The translations under genes and the position numbers were made by a program. This document shows, piece after piece, positions 41,411 through 53,918 of a stretch of 60,000 nt of DNA. This stretch comes from Cristatella mucedo (taxonomy: Eukaryota; Bryozoa; Phylactolaemata; Cristatellidae): assembly GCA_009760855.2 (NCBI GenBank), contig WPIO01000042.1:1014501-1074500 (forward strand), read 5' to 3'. The notes below the pieces were generated by a model. That model was not told the DNA's origin, ran no database searches, and worked only from the letters and a program-made list of their open reading frames with translations. Each line of letters opens with the position of its first letter. Position 1 is the stretch's first letter.

Positions 41411-42289
41411 TCGTGTGCCCTCAATCTGCTCTGTGCTGTCATCTAGGCGAAGCATTCTTCTGGTATGGCCCCAGGGTTATTCGCTTATAGTAATCTGTTG
41501 CTACCGTTGCTGTGCGCTCTGAGGAAAGGAAAGTTCTCGAAGGCTCGGCAGGAAAGTTGTGCTCGTCCTGCTTGCCACGGTGCCTCGAGCTCTATGCGTC
41601 GGAAGCAGTGAGCTGGCTTTCTGGGAAGTCGTGAAAACTAGCCAATGAATGTCTGCATTATGTGAACACTGGAAGCTGTTGGGCGAATATTTTGTGTTAA
41701 TGGTAAAATGTAGCCGGCTAGCATCGAAGGAAATGAGCCATCCGTGCTCCTACCCGTTCTTCCCTGTGCTGTCGATGCTCTCACTTTTTAACTGTGACGT
41801 CGGGTTGACCGCGAATAAAGTGAATCGGTTCCTTAGCCGATGACGCCTCATAGGCTGCAACAGGTGTACACCGGCAGAAGTACCAGTAGGTCCTGCACTG
41901 GCTTGAACCTGGGGCACATGTGCACCACCGAGCAACAATTCATTGGGGTAGAAACTCCTTTAGCCAATAGTAAGAATCATGTTTTCACTATAGAATGGCA
42001 CCCGTGTCCTATGGATGGCGCTAATTCTAAATTGCTGTCTACTCCATTCTCAGTCGCACGCGGAAAGCAGTAATTTCAAGCCATATGCTTGCATTCGTGT
42101 CGACCTTACCCACGCCAGTGCTTGCATGTGACCGTGCGGTGTGCATGCTTACCTCAGCTAACTACCTCGAGGTGTGTCTGGGAGACTGGAAGGCGGTTCA
42201 AGGTTTGGTGAGCAGGTTCAATCTCTGGAGCTGCTGTATAGCTGCGCTTCCTGTCTGGCATGTGCTGAGAATGGGGTAGGGAAGCAGTG

Positions 42290-42400
42290 CACACAGCAGC
42301 CCAGACATACCTGTGTGGGGCATCGTGATTGGAAGTGGAGAGCTGTCTGACAAGCAGAGCCTTACCCCTGAGCCACGTCGGTGTCACTGAGCACTCCCAC
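42290..42400 (-). mobile_element. Possible third tRNA-like SINE
   Basis: On minus an A-box-like ACGTGGCTCAGGGGTAAGGC is followed by tRNA-sized DNA, but a convincing B box is missing. Low confidence. Confidence 0.3.
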
Positions 42401-42427
42401 TTCTTGGCCCAGGTCTTGGTTTTCATC

Positions 42428-42525
42428 CTGCAGCAGGCAATCATGTATCACCTAGTGCAAGTTCCGGTTGATAGCCGTTAGCGCATTTCTACTTCAATAA
42501 AAATGAAGCCGTTGAATCAGTCTAC
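42428..42525 (+). mobile_element. SINE family B, 3' part
   Basis: CCTGCAGCAGGCAATCATGT, GGTTGATAGCCGTTAGCGC and GAAGCCGTTGAATCAGTC follow the family B body order with substitutions. Confidence 0.55.
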
Positions 42526-43468
42526 AGCTAATTTTAATGTGCTTACCAAGCTGATGTCCATCGATGGAAGCTTACACTAGCAGCAGCAAGAACTACATGT
42601 CTGCTGGGACACTGTGGAGCAGGCAAAGCTGGATCGGAGGAGCAATTAAATCATCACTAGCTCAAAACCAGTAACAGATTAATGCAGACTCGTCCTTTGA
42701 TGAGCTGTTCTCATGGCTAGTTAACTAATGATTGAATCACGCTGCAGCATGGTTGCACTTGATCAATGGTGCTGATCGATCAAGATTCAGTCTACCTTGG
42801 ACACACACAGCAGGAGTCAGCGAGTCACCTTAGTTGCCCTGGGCAGCACGGCCAAGTTCCTATTTGCGATGGCGTTGAACAAATTATGATGCTCTTCCCA
42901 AAAAAAACACCAGAGTCAGTCAGCCAAGTGGTCGGCTTTTGTTTTCATTGTGTGCAACGCAACACTTGCTAGTAAGCATATGCCTCTGTGAAAGTAATGA
43001 TTGGCTGATTCAGCAGTCTCATGCACGGGTGTGTAGCTACATTTGAGCCTGGCAGGCATCACCCGACTGCCAGAAATCGAGGATTGCCTCCTACATGGAC
43101 TCACTCCGTGACCTCGGTTGGTACTTTCCCTTGTTTTATTCTTGGCTTAAGACCCTGGGGTTGGTTTACACCCCTAAGCCTATGTCAAGATTGTGATACT
43201 CGGTCACCAAATGTTTCATCAGCTTTCTCCTTAACTTTAGCAAGATGATTCCTAATGACAGACAACTTGATCAGAGCAGGACAAGCAATGACTATTTATT
43301 TTTAGGCAGGGACACCTGCAGCTGTGCCCACACATCATAAAGCTGGCTGCCTGAGTTTGTGAGCTGTTGTCCATGAATGTTGTCCATGAATAGCATTTGA
43401 AATGTTATTTTCAGAATGCATCAGTTGCAAATAAACCATCTCGAATCAGTTATATATACATGTGGCAT

Positions 43469-43470
<2 letters not shown>

Positions 43471-43551
<81 letters not shown>
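43471..43551. repeat. (GA)n microsatellite
   Basis: 81 bp of uninterrupted GA, directly before a LINE A tail. Confidence 0.95.
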
Positions 43552-43553
<2 letters not shown>

Positions 43554-43571
43554 TGTTATTCAATTTTTTTT

Positions 43572-43688
43572 TATCAAGCATGATAATCCACCATTCAATT
43601 GCATTTCACTTTGCAGCAAATGTAAAGCGCCTGGAGAGAGATTGAGTTCTCTGAGGGCGCTTTATCAAGTGCATTCTTATTATTGTGT
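43572..43688 (+). mobile_element. LINE family A 3' tail
   Basis: TCAAGCATGATAATCCACCA, GCAAATGTAAAGCGCCTGGA, TTCTCTGAGGGCGCTTTATC, then TTATTATTG. Only the last ~115 bp of the element. Confidence 0.8.
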
Positions 43689-44410
43689 GTGTGTGTGCGC
43701 ATGCCAGCTACATCTGACCAGCTCTGAGCACCGTCCTTATTATTGGTGCAGCTATTAGGCGATGTTTTTGTATGTCCGAACAGTCGCTGTGTAGCCTATG
43801 CATTCAGGATGTCAGAAACTTAGCTGACAGCATCCAGAGCACTGCCAGCCACTCAACTATCGAGCAGCAGCAGACAGGATCCCAGTGCCTCTTGAACTTT
43901 GCCCACACCCCAAGGCGTTTAGGCTGGGGGTGGGGGTTGTTCGTGAAGTCTTGGCAGCCACCCACTGCTGCACGCATGCAGACTTTTTCATCCTGCCTGC
44001 TCTGCTCGACGTCGAGTCGGCATCTCGAGATCTCTCGGGATCGGCGGCCAGTCTCATCGTTGTCGGTGCGTCCCAATGCACCTCGGCGAATGGAGCGTGC
44101 CTCCGGCCGCCGACGATCCTGCCTGGCCGGACGGCGCCAAGGGCTGTCGACGAACTCGGCTTGTCGCTTGGCTTGCTCTCTGCAGTGCAGCTTGCCGCCC
44201 TGTTCTGCTGCCGCTGCTGCCGCTGCGCCGGCTAGCTTGCGGGTGTGCACCAGTCGCCTGCGCGCGCTCAAGCTGCCTTATCGTCGGCGAGCTCTCTCTG
44301 CTAGCGGCAGCCAGCGCCGTAGCTCGAGCCTGGCCGTGCTTGGGCTGCGATTCCTTCCTTCCCTCCTTCCTTCCTTCCTTCCTTCGTCAGCCGAGTCGAT
44401 TCGTCTGCAG

Positions 44411-44669
44411 GTCGGCGCCTGGTGGATGGGCTACGTGGTCAACATGGCGCTGGCCGCCTTCCTGAGCATCTTTCTCTTCGGCTTTCCGAGAGAGCTGCCC
44501 AGCGCCGACGAGGCTCGTCAGACGCGCATCTCCGAGGCGCATCACCAGGACACGGAGGTGCACAACCGGGCCATCGCCGATCCCACGTTCGGCACGGGCA
44601 TACGAGACGTGCCGGCAGCCACGGCCTTGCTGCTGCGAAACCCGGCGTTCATGTGCATCACGATGGCAG
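44411..44669 (+). CDS. SLCO4A1-like: SLCO4A-like transporter, coding exon 2
   Basis: Residues 342-427 plus one base of codon 428. It begins VGAWWMGY directly after the acceptor CTGCAG|GTC and completes the OATP superfamily signature D-x-x-W-V-G-A-W-W. The usual R before W is Q here. TM6 follows (about 348-366), then a cytosolic loop with FGTGIRDVP, LLLRNPAF and the start of TM7. The FG..IRD.P...LLL.NP.F pattern is characteristic of OATP4A. The exon ends ATGGCAG|GTGGGT (phase 1) and the reading frame continues exactly into exon 3. Length 259 bp. Confidence 0.93.
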
Positions 44670-45557
44670 GTGGGTGGGTGCCTGGCTGGCTCTTTCGTGG
44701 AGGCGGGCCTCTGTCGAGGCAGCTCGGCCTGCACTCTGCGCTCGCCTGGACTGGCGGCCGTGTCGATATTGGACGCTCAGGCAGCGGTTTCTGGGCAAGC
44801 AGGGCTTGGGAGGCAGAATGCTTGCTTCTCTTTAGTTTGTCCCATCTCTGCATACGCGAAGCCTAAGCAGATTGAGTCGGTTCGGCTGCTACTCGGCAGC
44901 GCTAGAGTCGCGGCTGACAGCACTCGCCGATTCGAGGCCTCGGTGCATCTGTCTCGTCGCCAACAATTCTGCAGCCGCTGCGGTGTCGTCATCTTCATGT
45001 CGCGATGGCCAGGCATGACTCCAACTTCTCGGCTCTTTGCTTCCAGTGGCATGCATCATCCACTAGGCTTGCATGAGATCTTGCTTTGACGACCAGCCAA
45101 AGTCAGCAAATAGCTAAAGTTTGATTACATAAGGGCCGGCTGCTTGCTCCTCTCAGCCACTCGACTTCGGCGTGGACTGCCTTGCCTGCACGCAGCAGCC
45201 TGCCCTGTTCAAGCCAAGCTGGCATTGGCCCGCTGGCTGCAGTGCTTGCAGTCAGATGTGCTCGGGGCTGAAGCGGAAGCCTTCTACTCCTGCTGCTCTG
45301 GGCGCCGATCTGTTGGGTTTCCTGTGTGGGACAGCTGGCCTTGCCACTCATCGACACCTAGTCACTCGTAGACATTGTCAGTCCCCAATTGACGTAGGTA
45401 GTTAGCCACACGGGTAGACCGCTAGGTGTTCGACATCAGATTCTTCGACTGCCACCGTCCGAAGGCCCTACGCTGCCCTCGATCTGCTTGCGCTCGATTT
45501 TGCTTGCCTAAGCTAGTGCAGCTCGAGTGACTCGTTGTGCCCTAAGTCTAAATAACG

Positions 45558-45597
<40 letters not shown>

Positions 45598-45619
45598 TGT
45601 GTGTGCGTGAGTGCGTGCA
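45558..45619. repeat. (TG)n microsatellite
   Basis: TG repeats with late GA and GC interruptions. Confidence 0.9.
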
Positions 45620-45859
45620 TTTCTGCTGTTAGCCTTCCAGACTTGCTGTCTGTGACCATGGCAGTCGTTCGTGCTGACACAGCTGCTTTCCTAGCTTGGG
45701 GGGTCGGCCTCTTTCTTCATGTTGCCACACCACTTGTCCTCTTCCTCGTCCTTGTCCTGAAGTAGAGCTCCCTCATCTCCTGTGCAAAGTGCCTCCGATC
45801 GATGTCCCTGTATGTTATGCAGTGAAGCTTCGTGTATGCGAGCCAGCCATAGACACGAC

Positions 45860-46085
45860 CATTATTAATGCTTATGCTTGCTGACACTGTGCATGCAGTC
45901 GCTAGCCATATTTGCATGCTGACTCAGTGCATGTCACCTCTAACCATATTACACTACTTTTGAATTGAGCATGCTACCTCTAAGCATTTGATCATGCCTC
46001 CTTTACAGCAAATGTAAACTGCCTAGAAAGAGATTGAGTTATTCGAGAGCACTGTAAAAAATGTATGGTTATTATTATTATTATC
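45860..46085 (+). mobile_element. LINE family A 3' end
   Basis: TGCTGACACTGTGCATGCAG, GTCACCTCTAACCATATTAC, AAACTGCCTAGAAAGAGATT, then TTATTATTATTATTAT. Moderately diverged. Confidence 0.8.
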
Positions 46086-46899
46086 AATCACCGGTTCTCT
46101 GAAATTCCGTGACGACCAAGCCAGTGTTATGCTTGTGGAGGGTTCTGCACTGCTTTAGAAGCCTAATCAGCCATGTTTTGCAATCGGCAGCCAAGAAAGG
46201 GGGGAGCTACTTTATTTTTCTCGAGAGCCCGATAACCATATTATGTTAAAACTGATGTAGCGAGTCAATGTGAGCGTTTCTTTTGTTTCACATATCCTTC
46301 TGAAGCTGCCACAGCAGCCAGTTTTACTAATATGCTGTTATGTCTGTTTACAGCACTTACTTACCATGCTTAGTAATAGTCGACACCCTGCAGAAAACCT
46401 TTTAGCTGCAGCAAATATTCTTTAATATTTAATGTATGTTCGTTTATATTCACTATACATATTCTAAATGTATTTTCTACGTGTATATTCAATATATTGA
46501 GAACAGTTTGGTACCCCTTGTAAACTGCCAAAGCGCGAGTCACTCACTACCGTGCTCACACGTGCTTTCGGTTGCTTACCTTGACCACTGCTACCAGTTT
46601 TGTGACACCGGGCGATCCAAAACATACTTGTGGTTGGTTAACTGGGGAGAGGCAAGGGCCCTAAAATGCAGCTTAAGCTGGGCACAAACATGGCTGATTT
46701 GCCAATTTTCTGGACCTGCTGATTTTCTGATTGTGAAAGTGTACATGAGCCCACAGGTGGTCATGCCGAATTCAGTGATGTCGAACTCTCCTGCAAAAAG
46801 CCCAGCCAGCACAGATGGTAATGTTGTTGTGAAAAAAAATGCACTGCTAGGAAATCAAATTATGGGAGTCTGTCGTATTACCGTCAACACACCTGTTAG

Positions 46900-47058
46900 T
46901 TACAGCATTTCACGGGTCTTTGTGATTCTTCTGCTTATGCCTGGTTACGCTGTGCCTGCTGCTTGCGAATGTTACCATCATCATTTGGTTAAACTTTCCA
47001 TACAGCATCTGTGAGGTGCCTAGGAAGAGATTCAGTTCTCTGATGGTGCCACACAAAT

Positions 47059-47097
<39 letters not shown>
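46900..47097 (+). mobile_element. LINE family A 3' end, diverged, with long ATT tail
   Basis: TTTCACGGGTCTTTGTGATT, GGTGCCTAGGAAGAGATTCA, TTCTCTGATGGTGCC, then 12 ATT units (47061-47097). Confidence 0.7.
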
Positions 47098-47098
<1 letters not shown>

Positions 47099-47129
47099 GA
47101 TGACTCTTCCAGGGATGATAAATATTTGT

Positions 47130-47262
47130 CATATTAATAGCCTCATTTGTATAGCGGTAAAATTGCCTCAACGGCTATCATCACCACTTGCAGTTGGCGA
47201 AAAAGGATCGCCAGCTGCAATAATCAAACCCAATACCTCGGTCGTAAAGAGCAGGATGATCC
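47130..47262 (-). mobile_element. SINE family B, diverged
   Basis: On minus, GGTATTGGGTTTGATTATTG in the B-box position, GGCGATCCTTTTTCGCC, GTGGTGATAGCCGTTGAGGC and GAGGCTATTAATATG. The tail is eroded. Confidence 0.55.
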
Positions 47263-48779
47263 CTACTGGTGTACAATGATGGAGATGACTCAAAACGGAA
47301 CCTAGCAAGCCTAGTCTTGCTGGAATCCGGTTTGTGGTTCTAGTAGTCATGCTGCTGAGAGTACCTTGTCCGACAAACCAAGCTTAGTGTAGGATGCATT
47401 ATTTTGCACAGCCCTGTAAGCAGCCATAATAGTTTTGGAGCTTAGCTATTTTTAACTTTGTTGCACTTGCGATTGATCTGCTGGTCCGATTTCTCTGATT
47501 TAGCTGAAGCCGGCTCAGTCCTAACCTTTAGAGTTATCCCCTCGAAACCCCTTGCATTTCTTGGGGACCTGTCAGTAGAAATCTGCTTCCAAAACGAAAG
47601 CCTGTGTAAAACCAACTTGAGCTAACTGCCTGACAGAGCAATCTTGTTGTCCAGTGTGATTAGAATAGCCTGTTCATCATTTTTTTTAAATTGTGATGGC
47701 AGTTTGCCTTCCCTAAGTCCTGCCAACAAGCAAGTCTTCTCCCTGCTCTTCCCGGGTGCATAGCCGAGCCAGTTCTGCAGGTGCTTTTCGGTTGTTGGTT
47801 GCCTCGATTATGAGACACACTCGATACTTGGCTTGCTTTCTCCTATGCCCTGCAAGTTTTTAGCAGCGTTTGGGACCACAGTGCCTTCCTCAGATTCTTG
47901 TGCAGTGCTAGACACCCGTTTTAATGATCTCACCTTGCACGAGCTAGTAAATGCAGCAGCTGCATTTTCTGTGCAGTTTTCATCTCCAAGCTCGATCTGT
48001 GTACCTTGCGACTAGGGTTACCCGGGTAGTTTTAGGAGACTCCATGCATTTTTCTAGGCTGGGTTTTCCGGCCTATCCCTCTACTCATGGCGGATGCATG
48101 TGCTGGATTTACCTTCTAATCTTCACATATTCTCACTTTGTGAAGACTATCAGGTAGTCTGCATTTCTAATTATTTTATTTAAGCTATAGAATGTAAAAA
48201 GAAATTGTTTTTATTTTGCTGCTGCGTTGCCATCCGGACGTATGTAGCATTTGGTTTTGGAACTCGCATGCTGTTGCTTCGAAGACGGACAAGAGAGAAA
48301 GGGCAGTGTTTTTTCTGGCTCAGCTGCGACTCCCTTACCAGGCGTATTTGCCTTGTAGTAAAGCAAGCTGATGTGGTTAGTCGGGGTGATTGTTGCACTG
48401 CTTTTGTAAACGTCTAAATGCTGTGTGCCCCGATGAGTCTAAATAACACGTGTGTGTATTTCGTCTGTTAGCTGTCTAGACTTGCTACGTGACCTGACAA
48501 TGGCAGTCGTTCTTGTTCGACGGCAGTCTCTCGGCTGGTGCACTTGACTTTGTGAACTGTGAGCTGATTTTATTGCTTTCTCGTGTACAGCCTGTCTGAA
48601 TACACGCGCGATTGAAGTCACATCTTAGTTCTCTTTAACTTGACTGCACGGACTGCCCGACTCGAGGCTGGACTGGTCCCGAGTCTCTCTTCTCCAGGCG
48701 TGTAATCAAATGTAGATAAAAAAAAGTGTAGATGTAGTTTGTTGGTGTAAGCTACGATGCTAAAATAGTAGTGATACTA
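47263..48779. other. Intron 2 stretch without recognised features
   Basis: Open frames of 60-72 codons in several frames, no recognisable product or repeat. Confidence 0.4.
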
Positions 48780-50325
48780 AGACATTTTCGTTCAGCGCCA
48801 TAAAGTCTCTTTCTAAGCTCTATACAGCATGCCGAGAGTTTAATGATAGCATGTACAGCATGCGCAAAGGACAATGCTGTCGTTTTTAGCAAATGCAGTT
48901 GAGGTCGAGGTGCGTTTTTAGCTTTTTCTTTAAGTCTCGGGATGTCATGACGTCAGTTGGGAGTGAGCGTCAGTCTGTGGGAGCACACGGATTAAAGGCA
49001 CGTTATCCAAAGAATTTCATATTGGTTCGAGGCCTGAGCTACGAGAGTTGAGTCAGAAGAGCAAGTGGTACGATGGCTAGCCTGATTGGGTAATGTTTCG
49101 AATGGGTTGAGAATGTTGAGCAAGAGAATGAGGAGACCTGGAAGTGAGTGACAAAGGCTTGAAATTGATGCACTGCTTGACTGGATGCCAGTGCAGGGCA
49201 TTGAGTATAGAAGTGATGCGGTAACTGCACCACTAACGACAGACAAACCAAGCTGCAGAGTTTTGCAACGTGAGTATTCGCTTAAAAAATGTGGAGGGAA
49301 TGTCATAAATGCACTGACCGTTTCGGCTGTAATATCCTTGTCTAAGCGGGCCGTATGTTTTGCAAATGTTGCTAAAATAAAGTCTAAGCGGGCCCTATGT
49401 TTTGCAAATGTTGCTAAAATTAGGGCAGACTTGGCTGTGGAGCTGATGTGGTCATCTAGTGAAAGATCACATTAAAACAGGACACCCGAATTGCATGCAG
49501 ATGCTACAAGAGATATGCTAAGGAAGGCCATTTTTAGGTGCATGTTTTCAAATTTCTGAGTTATACCAGGTTTGTTCATAACTAGCAAGTTAGTTTTATC
49601 GTTGCTCAATATGTGATAATTGGCTGCCATTCGAGTGTAGATGCCAGTAATACATGCAATTCATAAATGCAATGCAGCAAGAAGGTTGAGTTGAGTTCCA
49701 CAACTCGGCCACATGTTTTTGGTAGTGATGGCAGTAGTGAGGCTAGACTTAAGTCAATTAAGCTTGCCTAGTCTAGCATTGACTTCTTAACGAGTGGCAT
49801 AGCAACTGCCTAATCGAAGGATGATGGGAGAATATCAGAGGCTAATGACGACATATTTATCATGCTTGGTATGTTAGGCAGCAGCGAATATATGCGCCTA
49901 TGAAGGAGAACTGTATAGGTGTTGCCCGGACGACCAAATATTCTTCTTGGGCGTGGAGATTCGCTTGGTGAAGAAGTCACTACTAGTGGATGGCTTGAAG
50001 TTCGGCATGAAGGTAATCTGGAGGGAACTGTGCAGGGAACTGGGGATGAGGCTAGTCTAGTGATTATGCCACCTTGGGGAATGACTCTGATCTTAGCTAC
50101 ATTGCTGACAGAGGAGCTGGAGATGGGATCTGCTAAATGGGCACAGGGATTATCAGGCAAGCTGCTTGACTGTCAGTGGTTAAGATAATTTATGGTCGAA
50201 ACCAGCATCTTTAGACTGAGCATGTGCGATTTTAGTTCGTTTTTATCGAAGCTCTACTTGGCTAGGATGAGCTAGGATGAATCGGGACTGATGAGCGATG
50301 GTCCTTGTATTCGAGAGTGTGTACA
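48780..50325 (-). mobile_element. LINE family A with RT core deleted
   Basis: On minus, the linker region (about 50325-50200), the pre-RT stretch LPDNPCAHLADPISSSSVSN and the start of RT (LLPNIPSMINMSSLASDILP) are followed almost directly by the C-terminal third. The HSTE to YADD part is missing, then comes the ORF2 end and 3' UTR to 48780. A 41-bp direct duplication (49342 and 49383) lies inside. An internally deleted dead copy. Confidence 0.7.
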
Positions 50326-50783
50326 GCTGTTAGGTTTGATCTATGGCATGCTCACTGAAGCTGGCACACAGAGTGGTCCAAGCTAGTTGAATGTGTGTTA
50401 AGTTAACCATGGGCCACATGGAATCAGTAGAGCGAGAGATAAATATATAGATAGGTGGACAGCTACAGAGTTATTGTTTATGAGGATTGGTAGGTATTCG
50501 ACCTTGAAACATTAAACCAAACCATACAGAATGATTGTGCACTATTAAGATACTGCCTTTTACGGAAACGTTTTTGTAAACTAATCTATATAGCAGAAAA
50601 GTTGTGAGATAAAGCATCTAGGCTTACAATTTACAAATGGCAGATTCCCCATTTTAGGCTGCATTGAAAGGATCTGCATTATCTGTTTTTGGAGTTACTT
50701 AGACATGCAGTATGGAAGCATGGAAAATATACAGTAGTATGGAAAAATAAATAAGTTAGCTGATTTAGCAGCCTCACTTATAT

Positions 50784-51009
50784 AGAGTCCCTGTGATTCG
50801 TCCTTGATGTGCTTATGCGTGCTGACACTGTGCATGCTGCCACTAACCACATTTGCATGCTGACCCTGTGCATGTCACCCCTAACCATATTATTCATTTC
50901 GTTTGTTTTTCAAGCATGATTTTACTTACCATTCAATTGCATTTCACTTTACAGCAAATGTAAAGCGCCTAGAAAGAGATTGAGTTCTCTGAGGGCGCTT
51001 TATCAAGTG

Positions 51010-51044
<35 letters not shown>
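50784..51044 (+). mobile_element. LINE family A 3' end, tail-to-tail with the next copy
   Basis: AGTCCCTGTGATTCGTCCTT, CACTAACCACATTTGCATGC, AAAGCGCCTAGAAAGAGATT, GAGGGCGCTTTATCAAGTGC, then ATT units (51011-51044). Close to the 17477 and 35239 copies. The sequence just before (about 50755-50780) resembles a SINE B end on minus. Confidence 0.85.
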
Positions 51045-51047
<3 letters not shown>

Positions 51048-52950
51048 GCAGCATGCACAGTGTCAACATTAGCACACCAAAGACAAATCACATGGACCCA
51101 CTAAATGCTGGGATAAATACATGTGTTTTAGGTTTTTTTGATTGTCGTTAAGTCAGAGGATGTCGTGACGTGAATCGTGAGTGAATTCCAGGCTTCAGTA
51201 GCATGCAAACAAAAGGCATGATCTCCAAAGGATTTGAGTTCGTACGAGGTGTAGCTAAAGGATTTGATTCAGAGAAGCCGGTGGTACGATGCCTATTCTG
51301 GTTGCAGAGTACATCTGATATGTAGGCTTCAGCGAAAGAATGGAGGGACCTAAAAAATGAGTGATAGAACTTTGAACATAATATGCATTGCTTTACTGGG
51401 AGTTAGTGCAGGTCGGGGAGAAGCATGAAGCGTGATGTGGCAGTTGCTCACGACAGACTAGCGTAGCTGCACAGGTCAGTAGACCAGCAAGCAGTGACTT
51501 ACAGAAGTCGAGACAGGATGTCGCAAATACATTGATCTATTTAGATGTAGGTAGTATCCCTGTCTCAGCAAGCCCGAATTTTAGCAATGTTTAGCCGAAA
51601 GTAGACAGACATGACTACGGACCTGGTGTGGTCGGCTAATGGAAGGTAACAAATAAAAGTTTTGGAACACGACACCTAGATATCCTTTAGAAGTAACAGA
51701 AGATATACTGGCAGAGCCGATTTTGAGCATCAAGTATTTCAATTTCTGAATCACACTTGGTTTTCCCAGAATTAGTAAGTTAGTTTTATCGTCATTCAAT
51801 TTAAGAAATGTTGCTGCCAGCCACGTGCGGATGTCGTCGATACATGCATCGAGGGAGTTGAGAGAATTTGACCTGCTGCAGAGGGCTAGTAAGGGTCATA
51901 GCAGAGGTACAGCCAAGTGGCATCTGCATAGAAGTGAAACCCTAGATTGCTCCTGGCAATCAAATCGGCAATTGGGAAAGGAAACTTAATTGTGAAAGGA
52001 ATCGGACTCAGAGCCCTGAGGTAAACTGTACTTCAGTGATTCCATGGACCATCTTTGTCTTTTCACATCGGTGCTCTGCAATCTCCTAGAACTAGGAGGT
52101 TCTGAACAGTTGCAGTGCTGTGCCAGTGTTGCCCTGGCGAGATGAAATGCGCTCGAGAAGGGCTTGGTGATCCATAATATCAAAAGCTGCCGAAAGATTG
52201 AGCAAAGCAGAGAGACTGTACCGAAGTCTGCATTTCTAATAAGGCCTTTAAACACCCGAAGCAATGCTGACTCGGTGGAGTGATTAGCTGTAAGAACCAG
52301 ACTGCAATTTACTAGCTTGGGTTTTAAGTTTCATTATATGAGATTAGCTGTTCTGCATGACTTGGTCCACTGTCTTCGGTAGGACTGGTAGGAGGGAGAC
52401 TAGAAATATGTTGCTGAAGTTCTCTTGGTCTAGTGTTGCATTCTTGAGTGGTGGCGTGACTACGGTCTTCTTTGGAAGCTGCTGGGACATGGCTTGAGGC
52501 TAATGACATTTATGGTGTTAGTTATACATGGCAGCAGCAGGTCTGGGCATCTTTGAAGCAAGTCAATGAGAATAATGTCTAGAAGACTAGTTGTCTTCTT
52601 TCATTGGGATATGAACTTCAGGTTGCGGTCACTCGCGGCCGCCTTGAATGGAGGCGTTTCACGGTTTTGAGAGACCGGAGCATTGAGGGGATGCTGCCAC
52701 CCTAGGGATGGACTATCTGATTTTGTCTGCCTTGATGACAAAGAAGCTAGACAAGCGATATGCTAGATCATCACAAGGATCACTAGGGATGGAGCTAATC
52801 TGGGAGCAGTTGGAGATGGTTTATCGTAGACATCAGCATTTTCAAATCGTGCATGTATGATTTACCAATTTTCTATAGAAGCTAGACTTGGCCTTTGGTA
52901 GGGGATCTATTGGTATGATCTACAATAGTCCTCGTATGTCTGTCGGTAGA
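51045..52950 (-). mobile_element. LINE family A, long decayed copy
   Basis: It starts at the shared ATT tract and runs on minus from linker (about 52945-52870), pre-RT (LPQISSIPSDPCDD, about 52810), an ALDQENLSN-like stretch (about 52440) and RT (frame 52264-51986, LRVFKGLIRNADFGTVSLL) to the thumb (51799-51581) and the 3' end. It covers about the same extent as the 33445-35610 copy, with many stops. Confidence 0.75.
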
Positions 52951-53228
52951 CAGTCAGTCCTGATCTGTTATGTGCTTTTGGAGGTAGTTAGGAAGACATG
53001 CAGGTAGATTTTGATTTGTAGATATAACCATCATGAAAGAGTGAGAGAGAAAGAAAGAGAGAGAGAGAGAGAGAAGGGGGGAAACTGTATCTTTGTTTTG
53101 TTTGTATTGCATGCTTGGTGCCTGATTTTTACTTTAGCCACCAGGGTTTAAAGCTGTCCTCTGCCATTGGCAACGGTAGCTCACGGCTTCTTAGCTGAAC
53201 TTGACTTCTTGAGCAACCTTAACTGTGG

Positions 53229-53300
53229 TATTCTCGGTAGCTCAATCAGTAGAGCACTTGTCTCAGGCTGAGTGACAGGTCTTACTTGAGGCAAAAGATT
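53229..53300 (+). other. tRNA-like sequence (pseudo-tRNA or SINE head)
   Basis: GGTAGCTCAATCAGTAGAGC is an excellent A box/D arm (GCTC pairs with GAGC). The T arm and B box are poor (GGTCTTACTTG) and no full cloverleaf can be folded by eye, so it is not called a tRNA gene. Confidence 0.35.
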
Positions 53301-53828
53301 TTTTTTCAGGCCTTCCCACGGCAGATAACCTTCTGTCGTAAGTTTTGTTTTACATTAATGGTGTACTCGCAAGGGCTGCTAAAGGTCATGTAAACATTCA
53401 GCCATTATTGGGATGCCAAAGATGCAGACGAGATGGCTTTCAGGAGTTGCCTCCCTCTTCCCCCACATGGTAATGCTGCATGTACACGGTCTAGCTTAGT
53501 TTTAAGTAAAGTTGAACTTTCGTCTACTTTTGGGCAGCAGTTGGGCAGGCAGCAAAGAGGTGAACCATAATAGAGGAGCCTTTTGTAGGCTTCATTTGTA
53601 CCGGTTGGATTTGTAAAAAATATCTATGTTATAAGAGCTCGATGTTTGAAAAGACTTCTTTGGCTAGGGTATAATTTTGGAAAGGGATGTACCCTGTTTT
53701 TGTGCGAAGCCACCGGTTCACTTGGGCTGGAACTGCTGACACCTACCCACCTCATCCATCAGAAGGTGGCTCAAGGTACCCGAAGATGCATAAAAAAAGT
53801 GCCACTGACCTCTTGATGTGGGCTCCCC

Positions 53829-53918
53829 GTCTCTGTCTCTGTCTCTTTCTCTCTCTCTTTCTCTCTGTCTCTCTCTGTCTCTCTCTGTCTGTCTCTGTCT
53901 GTCTGTTTGTCTGTCTGC

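Larger units (their letters stand above)
38085..44410 (+). other. SLCO4A-like intron 1 (phase 0)
   Basis: 6326 bp, GTGAGC to CTGCAG. It holds a (TC)n at 38738-38804, a possible LINE tail near 38530, CTG-rich DNA at 39370-39480, four or more SINE B copies or parts, a LINE B copy split by a SINE, a (GA)n at 43471-43551 and a LINE A tail. A TTCC repeat at 44350-44385 supplies the pyrimidine tract of the 3' splice site. The long open frame 43772-44866 crosses the splice site and is not a gene. Confidence 0.85.

Noticed and set aside
43772-44866. 364-codon open frame on plus
   Set aside because: It runs through the splice acceptor and donor of exon 2. Only residues from 44411-44669 resemble the transporter; the rest is intron.
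53229-53300. Candidate tRNA gene
   Set aside because: The D arm/A box is excellent but the T arm, B box and acceptor stem do not fold, so it is listed only as tRNA-like.
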